The position numbers and the translations under genes are program-made. Source: Blattamonas nauphoetae (Eukaryota > Preaxostyla > Oxymonadida). From it: DNA of 64,000 nucleotides. The stretch covers positions 62,001-126,000 of the forward strand of contig JARBJD010000005.1 of assembly GCA_033064195.1 (NCBI GenBank). Reading direction: 5' to 3'. This document shows positions 11,085 to 23,527 of the stretch, one piece after another. Below the pieces are notes generated by a model. It worked only from the letters and a program-made list of their open reading frames with translations. It had not been told where the DNA came from and ran no database searches. Position 1 is the first letter of the stretch. Each line of letters starts with the position of its first letter.

Positions 11085-14000
11085 TCAAGAGTCACTTGTG
11101 AAAGAAAGAGGTGGGGCGTTGAATAAATAAACAGGTATTTTGTAATCCCACTGAAGTACAGAAATCACAGTCATCACAAACTGGTACGGCCCAACATGGC
11201 CTTTCATTTCCAGCTTGCTCTCTTTCCCTCCACTCTTCTCTCTTCCTTTCCCTTTCTTCTTCTCCTCTCCACCAGACACTTCCGTTTCAATAGATGCATG
11301 TCTTGTTTTGTTCTCCCCCAAATTCCCTCCCTCGAACACATAATCCGTCTCTCCCCACATCACCCCAGCCTCTTCTTCCGTCATCACATAATGCGACATT
11401 CGTCTATCCCCCTTCTTCTTTCCCTTCTTTCCTACCGCCTCCAAACGACCTTCCGGCAGCAGATTTCGTTGTGGGTGGATTGAGTCTTCTGAATCGACAG
11501 GTTTTCGAAGTGCGTCGTACAGTTTTGAGAACAATCGTTCGACAAACAAGACTTCCCGCGTGGGAACAAACAAGAACGACACGTTTCCTCGAATTGTGAT
11601 CAGAGAATGGAGCTGTGGGGAGATGTCGAGAAGATCGGTCATTGGAAGGATGAAGAGAGGGTGAGTTGGGAGTGTGAGTGATTTTGCTGGTCTTTGTGGC
11701 AGAGCTTGCTCAATCCGACCAAAATCATGAACCAGTTGAAAGAGATGGACATCTCCGCCTTCTCCTTTCCTGTCTCTCTTGTTTCCGCCTCTCTTCTTAA
11801 CCTGCTGCATCACATCAGCCGTTGCTTCAGGTGGGAGTAGATCTTCCGAAATAAGCTCCCTTCCATTTCCACCTGCTCCCAGAATCTCTCCCGCCCCCAG
11901 ATTTATGTTCCTCCCCAGAAACTGATCAACCATCCACACAAAATCTCCCACAGGTAAAGAATGCGGCAAGACCATAACTTTGAGAATCCCTGTCACGTCT
12001 TTGGTGAGAGGAGGGACGAGTTTCCGAATTGGCTGAACAGTTGGAAGCTCAGCAGTGGTGGCATCGAACCTGCTGCCAGCCGTGAGGAAAGATGTTGTGT
12101 CGTCTGGTGATTGTTGAGTCGCTCCGTCCAAAATTTTGGTGATCAACGTGTTGCAGATGATTCCAGACTTTGGGATGCCTTTCGTCGATGGAGATGACGA
12201 TTTCTCTTTCACGGTTTCGGTGACGCTTGATTTAGAGAGTGAGGACAACCCCAGTTTGCTGCTTGTCAATCCCTCCTTCTGGCTCTTCACTCTTCCTTCC
12301 GACTCATATTTCCTTGTCTGAAGGAAGAACTTCCCAATCTGAACCGAAAAATCCAAAATTCGGTCAAAAACTGCCTTTTTCGACGATTTTCGGGTCGAAT
12401 CTGCTTCCACAATCGCCTGCGCGTATGCCACGCCGATGTCTTTCCACTTTTGTTGAAGTCTCTTCGAGTCTTTCACGAACACCATCATGTTCTTGTGTAG
12501 TGTTCCTTCCATCGTTCTTGTGACGAGAGATGAGACTGGGAGTGGAAACGAGAACAACCCAAAACGGATCATTTGTCTGGCGACAGCATCGAGAGTGACC
12601 GACAGGTTCGGAACAACCGACTCCAGTCTCCCAAAATTCGAAACGCTCGGAAGAATAAGATTAATTGGTGAAAGAAGAGGAGCGAGTGAAGTCGTGGATT
12701 GTTGATGCGGAGTGTTGGAGAACGGTGAGGAAGATTTCAACATGATGTGAGAGAATACAGAAGATGGATGGATTCCTGTTTCTGTCTGTTCTTGAATGAA
12801 ATCAGAAAGACGAGTTTTGAACACTCCCGGAGCCGCCAGCACTGTTTGTGGAATCAGTGCCGTCCGTTGCTCATGTTTCGTCGAGTCAGAAGTGTTTTCC
12901 TCCACATGCTGTTCATTCAGCCACGAAAAAGTGGATGTTTCGTCATCAATCGTCGTGTTTGGAGGGAGCGCAACGTTTGTGAGTCCAATCTGTCCATATT
13001 TCTCCAATCCCTCACAAATTGTGAAGGCTCTCACCGCATGTGTCTCGAGAAGCTGTTCCCAGGGGAGGACGCTGAGTGAGTGAGACGTGATCAGAATGAG
13101 AGGAGTTGCAGAAACATCTTTTGGGTGCCCATCCAACTTCGGAACCATAAAATCAACAAGTTGATTCATTTCCTGCTGTCCGTACCGACCCAATCCGGCT
13201 GACTTGGCATGCTGGCTGATTCGAGGGATGGTGAGTGGGATGTCGAGTGATTCGTCGAGTGTTGTCCGTGCGAAGTCTGACAAGTTTGTCATAACAGTTG
13301 AGGACGCAGACTTCCAGCCTTGTGCGTCTGTGTCGATCCAATCGATTGAGATGGACGGGAAGAGGAACGGATACTGATGAGGGGTTGTGTTTGATGGAAG
13401 GATGGATGAAGGGTTTGGAATGATTTCTCGGAAATCGTCCAAATACCCTTCAGCGTTCTTTTTTCGCGTTTCTCTGACTTCCACCGTAGCCGGCCAGTCA
13501 TCTCCGAAACAGATTCGATTCACAAAATCGACAAATACTCCTTCACAACTCGACGGCGTGTGAGGACAGATTCGAAGTGTTGTGAAATCTCTTTCCTGTT
13601 TCGTCTGATCTTTCAGAAGGTTGTTCATCATCTGATCACTGCATTTATACGGCTGTCCCCATTTCGATGTCAAAAGATGGTTCGATTGAAGCTTGATTGG
13701 AGTCATCACTGCGTCTGAATGTCCACACCCTGCCAGTGTCGGCGAAACAACCTTCCCAATCATCGGAAACGCGGCAGATGCTGCTCCGTACGACGGGAGA
13801 AGTCGGACTTTGGAAGATGGCTGGATGAGAAGCGAGTCCCTCTCTTTAATCCGAGCATGGAGATGTTTTTCGAGATGAACATGAGCATCGTCTGTCTGCC
13901 AAGCCTGTCGTGTCTCCATGATCTGATATTCATACTTGGTGTTGAGGATTTCTGTGAGTGATGGACTTTGACTGGCAAGGCGTTGATTTGTGCGCATGTT

Positions 14001-17000
14001 GGCTCGCGCAATCAATTCTTGAAGAGGGCCGGAAATATGTGATTTGATTTGAACTGATTTCGATGATTCCTTTCGCTGATTGAGACTGATTCGTTTGACG
14101 AGTGTTGGGATGATTCCATACGTTCTCCGTCTCGCTCCGGGTCCCCCAAACATCCTTTCTCGCCTTCCAGCCATCTCAACAGGTCTTTCCTCGCCAAACA
14201 CGCCACTCTCTGAAGTCGGCGAATATCTTCGGAAATGCACAATCACTTGTGAGGACGTAGCTGGCTTTCGAGTGTGGTCAGAGAATCCTGTTTCATCGCT
14301 CGTGTCAGTCGCAAATGGATCAAAGTCAGGCGTCGTTTTCTTCATCGGAGTGAGTGTTTCCAGCTCTTCCACTTCCGACACAGAGTCAGAATCGGAAGAT
14401 GTCTGCTTCTCACCAAATCGGAGCATGAGCGACATAAGCCGTTCGTCGAGATCGTCTTCGTTGCGAGGTGATGGCTTGTCGTTTGATTCTCGAGCTGGTT
14501 CTTCTCGAGTCGCTGTCCCATCTTCAGAAATGATGAGAGGCTGTGGTTGTTCGTCATCTCCCCAATCATCCTCTGAACTTGACTGCACTGTGTCTGTCTG
14601 AAGGAATTCAATGTTTGGTTCTGGTTGTTTCTTTGGGAGAACGAGCGGTTCAGATAGATCACCCCAATCAGAGTCATCAGAATCCGTTTGCTGCGACGAG
14701 ACTGAAATATCCGCAGCTGGCATCTGTTTCGCCTTCTGCGGAATGGCTAAAGTCAGAGGTGTGCCGTCATCTAACCAATCATCGCTTTCAGACGCTTCCG
14801 AACGGTCGAATGGATCAGTTGTGTCTGGCGTTGTCTTCGTCATTACAGATTCCGATGGTTGAGGTGACGTGGTTTGAGCTTTGGCTGGTTCGTCTTGTTC
14901 TTTCGCGATGGATTCTTCAATCCTCTTTTCGAGCGGCGTCGGGACATCACTATCACCCCAGTCTGTCTCTTCATCCTCCTCCTCATTCTCCTTCACCTCT
15001 CCCAAATCTCCAAAACCTCCCAACTTCATCGGAGCTGAAGACTCTGGAGACCCAGCAACCTCACTCCCCCATTCTTCAGACCCTGTCGATTCCTCAATCA
15101 CTGAATCAATCGGGATGTTCATTGGACTGTGTCGTTTCGGATTCTGTTTTGGACGGATTCTGGGTGAGTCAGAGAGGCTCCAAGAATCACTGTCTGTGTC
15201 GGAGTGGATCGTGTCCTTGCGATTGTGGGAGATGTCTGAGGCAGCCTGCATGAACGACAGTTTCGGCGGAAGGACGAGAGGAGAATCTGAACCACCCCAA
15301 TCATCACTATCAGAGTCGTCTTCCTGTTGCTTCTTCAGATTCGCTTGTTTCGTTCGAGCCAATTCTCGAGGAGTGGCGATTGAGAGACGACTCGACCCGT
15401 CCAAATACAATTCATCTTCAGTCTCCATCGATTCTTTCCGTGGCATTCTTGGCCGAACAGCTGTGGGCTCAGATGGCGTGTTGCTCAGATGAGGCGAGCT
15501 GTCGAAAGAGAGATGGATGTTGTGTGAAGGTTTTGGGGCGTGATGGATGGTTTTGGGAGGGTCGTCGGCCTCGAACACTTCGTCCACTTCATCTTCATCT
15601 CCAGCTGGATCCATGTATTTCCTGAGGTATTCTGGAATTGCTTCTTCCTCTTCCTTCTTCTTTGGGAGAGGAGAAGGAAGGATTGAATCACTAAGATCTT
15701 CGCTGTCGTCCAGAATCGTGCTCAGATTCATTCGAGTCTGCGATCCGAGCGAAGCCAGATCATCAAATCCTTCTTCTGACAGCGATTCTCTTACATCGCT
15801 GCGTCTTGCGAGTGTTCTTTTCGTCGTTCCCATCAAACTCTTACTCTCTTTCCAACCAGAAACCTTGAAAAGCGGTTCAGTCGATCCTCCGAGCGAGAAC
15901 ACCCTTCTCTCGCCTGTCGACGGATGGAAGAAGAAAACCAGAGATTCAATGTGAAGAATGATCAACATTCGTGTGTGATTGGCAACCGAGTGTGAGAGTG
16001 ACTCGTACAGCGTGCTGTGCGGAATCCGAGGAGGAAGGAGCGGTGCCTGTCGCATTCGAATTGTGTCTGTTTCCGGTGCTGTCAGCATCGATTTCGTCTG
16101 GTCATGGAAATCTTGTTGACTGAGATAGGGATCGACAGCGAGCGAGAGCATGTTCAGATCGGTGTGTGTCTGTCTGCCGAATCGAGCGAGAGCGTCAATT
16201 CGCAATTTTCGATCGGACATCGTTGATTTGAGGAGCCTGTTCAATTTGTTGCTTGTTTGTTGAAGATGGGGAAGAGGACACATCCCTCTCGCACAATCTT
16301 GTCTGAGTTGTTTGAAACTTAACACTATCGCTGTCACTGTGTTCGGGAAGAGCGATTCCTGTTGCGAAATCTCCGTTAAAACCGTCGAAAGAAGAGGAAT
16401 TCCGAGTGAAGCCTCCTTCTCCACATTCGACGACGACGGAGTGAGTGTCATTGTGCTGGTTCTTCTCGACATGTTCGCATGAGCCAGTGATTGTTTGGGA
16501 GAATTATATCCCGAGCTTCCCTGTTGACTCGGCATCAAACTTCCACGTCTGAAATACGCTTCTCTGGTTGGTGAGTTTTGTGTGGTGTTTTGGAGATCGG
16601 TGTCGGAGTCGATGACGTGTCGTGCTGAGGTCAGTTGGGGAGTGTCCATTGGAGGAAGGGCGAGGCTGGAGATGACTGAGAGTGTTTCTGATTCGGAAAG
16701 GTTTTCGGTTGGTTGGCCTGGAACTGTTCGGAGAGAGGCTGGTGTATCGTTTGCTGTTGTGATGGGAGTGGAATCGGTGAAGTACGTGAGAGGACTGGGC
16801 TTAACACTTGTGACGACCGACGTGTCCTCCGACTGAGAAGAATCAAACAATCTGAACGAGATGACGATGAAGCCGAGCATGTTGTGGACGAGACGCCCAA
16901 GTTGTTGGGTGGACGGGTTGCTTGTTTCGAAGTATTTGACCATCTCCTTCACCCACTCTGCGACAGTGACTGGAATCGTCACGTTGTTTGCGTGTTTGAG

Positions 17001-20000
17001 AAGTCGTTTGGCGATGAGGTCGTTCTTGATGCCGTTCTTGAAGGTTGGGATGAATGATGGGAAGTTGAATGAAAGTGGGACGTGATGGGTGTTGTCGTAA
17101 GACGAGGGAATGTTCAGGAAAGGATCAGGAAGGAATCGATGCTGAAGACGCATCTGAAATGAGAAGAACGGTACTGGCTGTGTTTGGAGAGAGATGAACG
17201 ACAGAATTGATGCAGCAAATCGTCTCAATTCAACCAAAAAATGAGAATTGACGGAATGATTGAGCGGCGAGTGGTGTCCGGAAACGAGTCGACTGGTTTT
17301 GTCGAGAAACGACGGTTGATGGAACAAGGGACGCTCAAGATGTGATCCCAACGACTCGACCCTTTTGTCAAGATGAGGTTCAGTGATGGTTGATGGCTTG
17401 GCGTGTTTGGAGGGATAGAGAGGTTGGAAGAGAGTGGCGAAGAGATGATCAACGTCGAAAGGAAGAAGAGCGGTGATCACATCCGGTCTGAGATCGTTTT
17501 CCGATAGATGCGTGAATAATCGATCCAGCCCTATTTTATTCTCTCCCTCCATCTTCTTCTCCTTCGCTCTCTGTGCAACACTCCTCGTCACAACCTCAGC
17601 TAACAGCTCCTTCGTTCTCGGCGCTGGAGGGATCTTGCTTGGAGTGTCATCAGGATGGTTCACTCGGTCGAGTTCGGGAAGATGGGTGACAGTCTGTCGA
17701 AGCGGCTGGATCAGTCGGTCGATCAGTGCTGGCGTCAGAAGAACATTAAATCCTCTCGTCACTTCCATTTTGTCTCGACTTGACTTCTTCTTGCTCTTCT
17801 TGGCCGATCCTTCCTTCCCTTCTGTTTCTGCGTGTTGCGGCGATCCATACTTCGTCATTTGTGCCGCTGTCGGTCGGTGCTGAGTGAGGAGCTGTTGTTT
17901 GTACACTTCGGCGTTCGTCACAGCTTGAAATGAATTCTTCTTTTGAATCTCCATTTGCAGATAGATGTCAATCAAATCCAAGTTCCTCTTCACAAACACA
18001 TCGTCGAAACAGAACAAGAACCGCACTATCCTTCCAAACATCGACACAAGACGGTCGAAGACAGAAGGCGAGGCAAGCGGAGGAAAGAGAAATGTCGCCC
18101 CGTCCACAAACAATGTCATGAACGTCGTTTTCGCTTCGTTCCAGAACGCAGACGCGTCTTTGATCCTTCCTCCCAAAAACCGGATTTCGGCGAGCGAGAT
18201 ATAGCCTTCGATTGATCCGAGAATGTCCGACGTGGAGAGAGCTGAGTCGAGTCCATCTGTCCCAAAATATTCGATCATGTTCAACTCTTTCCCTTCCTTG
18301 TATTCCAACAACTTCGAGCGGATGGGAGGACGGGTGGTTGGGGGTGTTGTTGACGAGAGATGGAGAGTTTTTGACATCGAGCCGAGCGATGACCTGATCG
18401 AATCCGCTGAGATCGTCAAAGAATACGTCTCGCTTCTCTGAGACGGCGAAGCTGTGGGTTGGTTTGGCTGTGTCGAGATGTCTTCCCATAATAAATGATC
18501 CATGTCAGCGACAGGAAGTGGGGGCACACTGCTGACAGACGGCAATTTGAGGAGAGGAGGCTGGTCCAACATGAACAACGCAGCTGATGGAAACACTCGT
18601 TGCAAGAAAGCTGTCGCTATTTTCGCACTTGACTTCCCACAACCAGCAGTGTCCCCGATACAGATTTGGTATTCCTGGGCTCGTTCAAATGAGAGGATGG
18701 CAGCGACGAGAAAGGCAGCAGTGTCTGTGTATCCTTGAGGTGGTTGAGTTAGATAGTGAAGAGTGGGAGGGACTGACTTGACGTTTGGAGAGAGGACGAA
18801 TGAGTAATCGTTGTTGGAGAAGGATGGAGCGTGGATGTGTGGAGCGAAGGAGACACTGATTCCTTTGTATGTCTTGAGAACCGACAGCACATTATCATCC
18901 GAGAAGAACACGACCTGATCGTTCGCACGCGATGCCTCTCCCATCTCTCCCTTCATCACAATCCAACACGGCTTCATTGGGATGAGGTCTCTCTCACAAT
19001 CCCACAACAACGGTTCATTCGACAGCTCAGCCATGTCGGGATTGTGAGGGAGTGACAGAGCAGCCAGGATCTTGCCTCGTTTGTAGAAAGCTTTGGCAAG
19101 CAGGCCAGTGTGTTCAGGACCAGCCAGTGAAATAATGTGATCACACCAATCGAGCGCTTTGAAAAGGTCGTTTTGGTGTTGATAGAAAGAAACGACGAGA
19201 AGAACTGTTTCAAATACAGTTGTTTGAATTGTCGACATCGATCCAAATCGGGTTTTGTCCTGATGTCGTTGGTGGTTTGTGAGAAGCGTGGCGAGATCGA
19301 CAGGCGGCTCTCTATCGTCGAGTGTTGCTGACCGATCCATCGAATGCTGCCAAGTCTTTCGAACTCGCGATCGGATGAGCTCTTTCCGCGGGATTTGGCT
19401 GAATTGGATTTCGAGAAGTTTGATGAGTGTGAGAAACGAGTTCCATCCTCGTCTTCTCTTCACAGCTTTTGCGATGGTTAGAAGAAAATGGATTCGGAGA
19501 TGGTTTGGGTGTTTGTCCAAATTGACCAATGAAACCAGCTCCAATCCTCGTCCGATCATTCCTCTTTCGATGAACGACTCGACGAAGAGTGTGTAGAAAC
19601 AGAGTGTCTGCTCGTTGGGAAGTGTTGGCTGTCTCACACACTCCTCCAGTGCCGCCTTCAAACACTCAAAATGGATCAGGTAGTTCCCAGAAAGGCGATT
19701 CACGCTGATCATCTCGTTCAACATTAACAACCAATCGAATTGATGCACTCGCCGGTGCAAATGTGTGTGGAGAAGGTATCTTGACGCGTAAAACGTTGCC
19801 GTCTCAAAATCGTGATTCGACTGAGCAATGGCTGCGATTCTGTGGCAGAGGTGACTGGCGATCTTCACCTCATTCAACATTGAAGCGAAAGCAACAGCTG
19901 ATTTCAATGCTTCGATGGAATAATCGATGTGTGTCTGATGGAGTGCAGTGTCCGCAAAAAATCGAAGAAGTGTGAAACCATATTGTGAGAAGATGACAGG

Positions 20001-23000
20001 CGTGAAATACGACACTTCCTCCACACTCGCCGCTTCAGCCAATTCAATCGCTTCCAAAAATGAGCTCTCAGCGGCTTCGAAGTTCGATTTTGAGTGAAGC
20101 AGAGTGAGGCCGATGCTGAAAGCGAGTTTTGATCGGACGCTGAGTGTTGGTGATGTGTTGAAGAAGGAGACAAGACAGCGAAGTCGGATGGATTCCTTGA
20201 GGAGTGGGTGGATGGACGTGTTCTCTTCTGAGATGTTGCTGTTGTCGTCGTTCATCGAGTCTTGTTCGCATGGCTCTGAGTCTGACGAGGGTTGGGATGG
20301 TTTCTCGTCTCTCTCGTCTTCATCGTCATCTCTCTCGCTCTCTGCAAGCTCAATCATCCCATCCTTCAACACAAACCCCGCGGGAAGCTGGTGTGCTGGT
20401 TGTTGTGGAGATGTCAGGCCGTTTTGTGGTTCCGTTGAATCGTCGATGACATTCCATTCTCTATCCAATGTTCGACTGAACACTGATTTGTCTTCGTTGT
20501 TCTGCATCGTGTTGAAATGTGTCGCCATTCGTCCAAAATCTTCAAACAACTCATCACCCCTCTTTCTCTCCTCCAACCTCACGTAATCCAGTCTTGTCCC
20601 GTTCTTCTGAAAATTATGATTTGGGTTTGTCTCATCCAACCAAGTTTCGTCCTGCTGTCCCTTCTCAATCTTCTCAATCATCCCCAACACACTCTCCGCG
20701 CTTTTCATGTCCACCTTGTCTTGATTCGTTGTGATCGGTGTGGGCAACTGATTCGACTTGTTTGATCGTTGAGCCGCAGTGTGATAAGTGGACGCAACAA
20801 GATCTGGCGAAAACGTGTTGTACTGCCATTTCAGCCTGTCTTTCTCGTCCACACCAACTTCAAACAGCTCATTTCCACCTTTCAGAACTGGCCCGATTTT
20901 GAGATGTGTTGTTTCTGGCTCTAAATACGTGAGCTCGCCGCTGTCGATGGTGTGGAGTTGTTGGGTTGTGAGTGGATCCATGTTGGAGAGTAGCAGATGG
21001 ATCCCAATCACTGCTTTAGAGGCCAAATCGTGAAAATTTAGGGTCTGAAGCGAGGGTGGGAATGTGGAGAGGGCGAGGGAGAGGGTGGAGATGAAGTCGA
21101 TCGGGAAATTTGGGGAGGTTTCGAGTGATGGGAACGAGGAAATGGGTTGGGTCAAATCTGGTGTCGGCGACAACGATGCTTCGCTTGAGTCAAATACAGA
21201 TGTGGAGTTGAGAGGGGAGGGAGAGGAGAAGAGGTGGGATTCTGTCAGTCCTTCCCAATCTTGTGGGAGCCAGCCGATGATGATGGGAAAGAGGAATGAT
21301 GGAATAACGGTACGGTTTAGAAATGGGTGTGGAATTGATGTTGGGAGCGCTGATAAATTTGGACGTATGGAGGGATGGAATGCTGTTTCCATAATGCAAT
21401 CGGATACAGCTTTGAAGATCGAATGAGCGTGATCTGAGATGGATAACAGTGATCTAACCACTTGTGGAATGATATGGCGTTCTAACGGGAATTGGGGTGA
21501 AAGATGTCCATAAGCCTGGCTCTCCACGAGGTAAACCCAATCCACGAAAAATGGCGAGATATCAGTGAGAACTCGCACCATTTTCTGGAAATCAGAAAGG
21601 GTGTTCATTTGAACATAGTTTGCAGCGTTTCTGAGGATGTTTAACGAAATTGCGTATATTCTCAGCTTCAATAGTGTTTCTGATGAGAATGTGGTGGTGT
21701 CGTCGATCGATATAAGCGAGCGGATTGACCAAAGGTGGCCAAAGTATGTTGAGAAAAAAGACCATTGGAAATGTGAGGATAGTGGTTTTAGATGATACGA
21801 AAAGAGTGAACAGAGAGTACTCCAGTTTAGGATAGATTGGAGAGAAGGATTGGGACGCTCAGTGGATGTTGAGAGACCATTCACCAACAGTGACACGTTG
21901 GCTTCCGAGATAAGATTAGTTAAAAGCTGCATTTGCGGTCGGTGTCGATTTGGAAGGGCTGAGAGGAGTTCGTGAATTTGTTCAGGCGAAACGACATGTT
22001 GGGAGAGGAGATAGAGGTTTGGTTGGTCGGGTCCTTTATCTCGAATTCTGCTGAGAATTCGACAGTTTTGGGGGACAACTCCATCTTTGAAGTCGATTTC
22101 TTTGCTTAGACTAACTCCGATCTGCTTTGCAGTGAGCGAATCTCCTATAGTGTTCTGTTGTTCTTCAAGCGCAAATTCTTCGTCCCAATCTTCTTCGCTG
22201 GCATCATCATCTTGTTGCTTTTTTCGCTCTTCCACAAATGCAGTCATTTTCGTTGCAATTTCCTTGCGACGCGCAACTAGTTCGGTTGAAGCGAGATTCG
22301 TCGAAACGATCGAGTCAGTGAAACTTACCAACCGTTCAACAAATGTATCGTCACCCATCGCCAAGATACACTCTACAACGCTGCAGAGCACTTGACCGAT
22401 CGTTGACCAGCTGATGTCCCCGTAGAACGGGATTTCACGGCTGCTTTCCGAGAGGAGGATTTTGAGCCCAATCAAAAGGCATCTCATTGATTGACTGTAA
22501 TTTCCGGTCGACGCAAAATGTATGCCCAGCTGGAAGCGAATTGCAGGGATGAGAGAGATGAAGTCGACATCTGTACAAATCTGGAGAGATGTTTGGAGCA
22601 ATTCGCCTTTAGTTTCGGAGTTTTCCAACCGAGATTGTTCGAACTGACAGAGGCAGTAATAAAAGGCATGTGCAATCAGGTTGGGGGGAAGGTGTGGAAG
22701 TGCTCGTTGTGGGGTGGATGGAAGTTTTGTGACGCTCCATGATTTCACGAGTGGTTCGGTTGTGGGTGATGATGGAGAGGAGTGGACAGTTGTTCCTTGG
22801 TGTTCGGTTAATCCTGCCATTCGAGAGTTGCTGATATCTTCGAGAATAGGTTTGACAGTTGGTCTGAGAAGATCGGCTGCTTCTTTGAAATGGTGGAGGG
22901 CTGATGCTTTCTCTTCATATTTGAGGATCTTAATTCCATACAAAAACCGGACTTTTGATTCGGACAGTATATCTTCGTTTTCCTTGAATTATTCTTATGA

Positions 23001-23369
23001 AAAGGATTGTGAGGAGGTAAACCTGGGCGATTGCTACTTTCCATTCTAACTCTTCCTGGAGCAAGTCAACTCTGCGCTTGACAGTTTTAGGATCTGAGAG
23101 AGTTGAATGACATCATGGTGACTCAAAAGAAGGCAGAACAGACCAGGGAGAGTGAATGACGTCGGGGAAACAGTCAGAACCTGCTGAAAAAGCCCCAGTT
23201 CTTGACCTGAGGACAATAAGACAGAATTAGGAATTAAATGATTTCGGGAATGCTAGATAAAATCATGGTTCAACGAAAGTTTTTGATTCTGAATCAGACC
23301 AATATCTTTTGGAAGCACCTGCAATACATCAAGAAGAAGAGTCTTCTGATCAATGGATAGAGAGGTCAT
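11085..23369 (-). CDS. Giant TPR-rich protein, probable CFAP46 (axonemal central pair)
   Basis: One uninterrupted frame of about 3950 codons (22982-11085) plus short 5' exons. A 40-bp intron (22983-23022) joins LLQEELEWKVAIAQ to ENEDILSESKVRFLYGIKIL; a further start candidate is ATG at 23369 (MTSLSIDQKTLLLD), with introns between not fully resolved. The N-terminal and central parts are helical and TPR-like. Residues about 2530-2810 carry seven acidic Trp motifs such as SDSDDWGGSDSPLVLP. Near residue 3285 LILITSHSLSVLPWEQLLE resembles the separase/CHAT-like C-terminal region of CFAP46 (human: LELPLEGLSVF), without a visible catalytic His-Gly motif. CFAP46 is a scaffold of the C1d projection of the flagellar central pair; oxymonads are flagellate. 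It is longer than the human protein (about 2700). Another TPR-CHAT protein is the main alternative. Confidence 0.55.
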
Positions 23370-23527
23370 GCTAATGGTCGTCTCTCTAGGAAATTGTGAA
23401 ATGATAGTTTCTGTTCGAAATGAAGATCAAACCATTTCATGATTTGTTGTATTGAGAAAACACTCCTGGACAAAAAATCAGAAACATATGATGTGAAAAA
23501 TGAAGAGAAGTGTCTTGAGATGAAGTA

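Noticed and set aside
11085-14000. Active separase-type protease at the C-terminus of the giant protein
   Set aside because: The LPWE-like strand is present but no His-Gly and Cys catalytic pair is visible, so catalytic function is not claimed.
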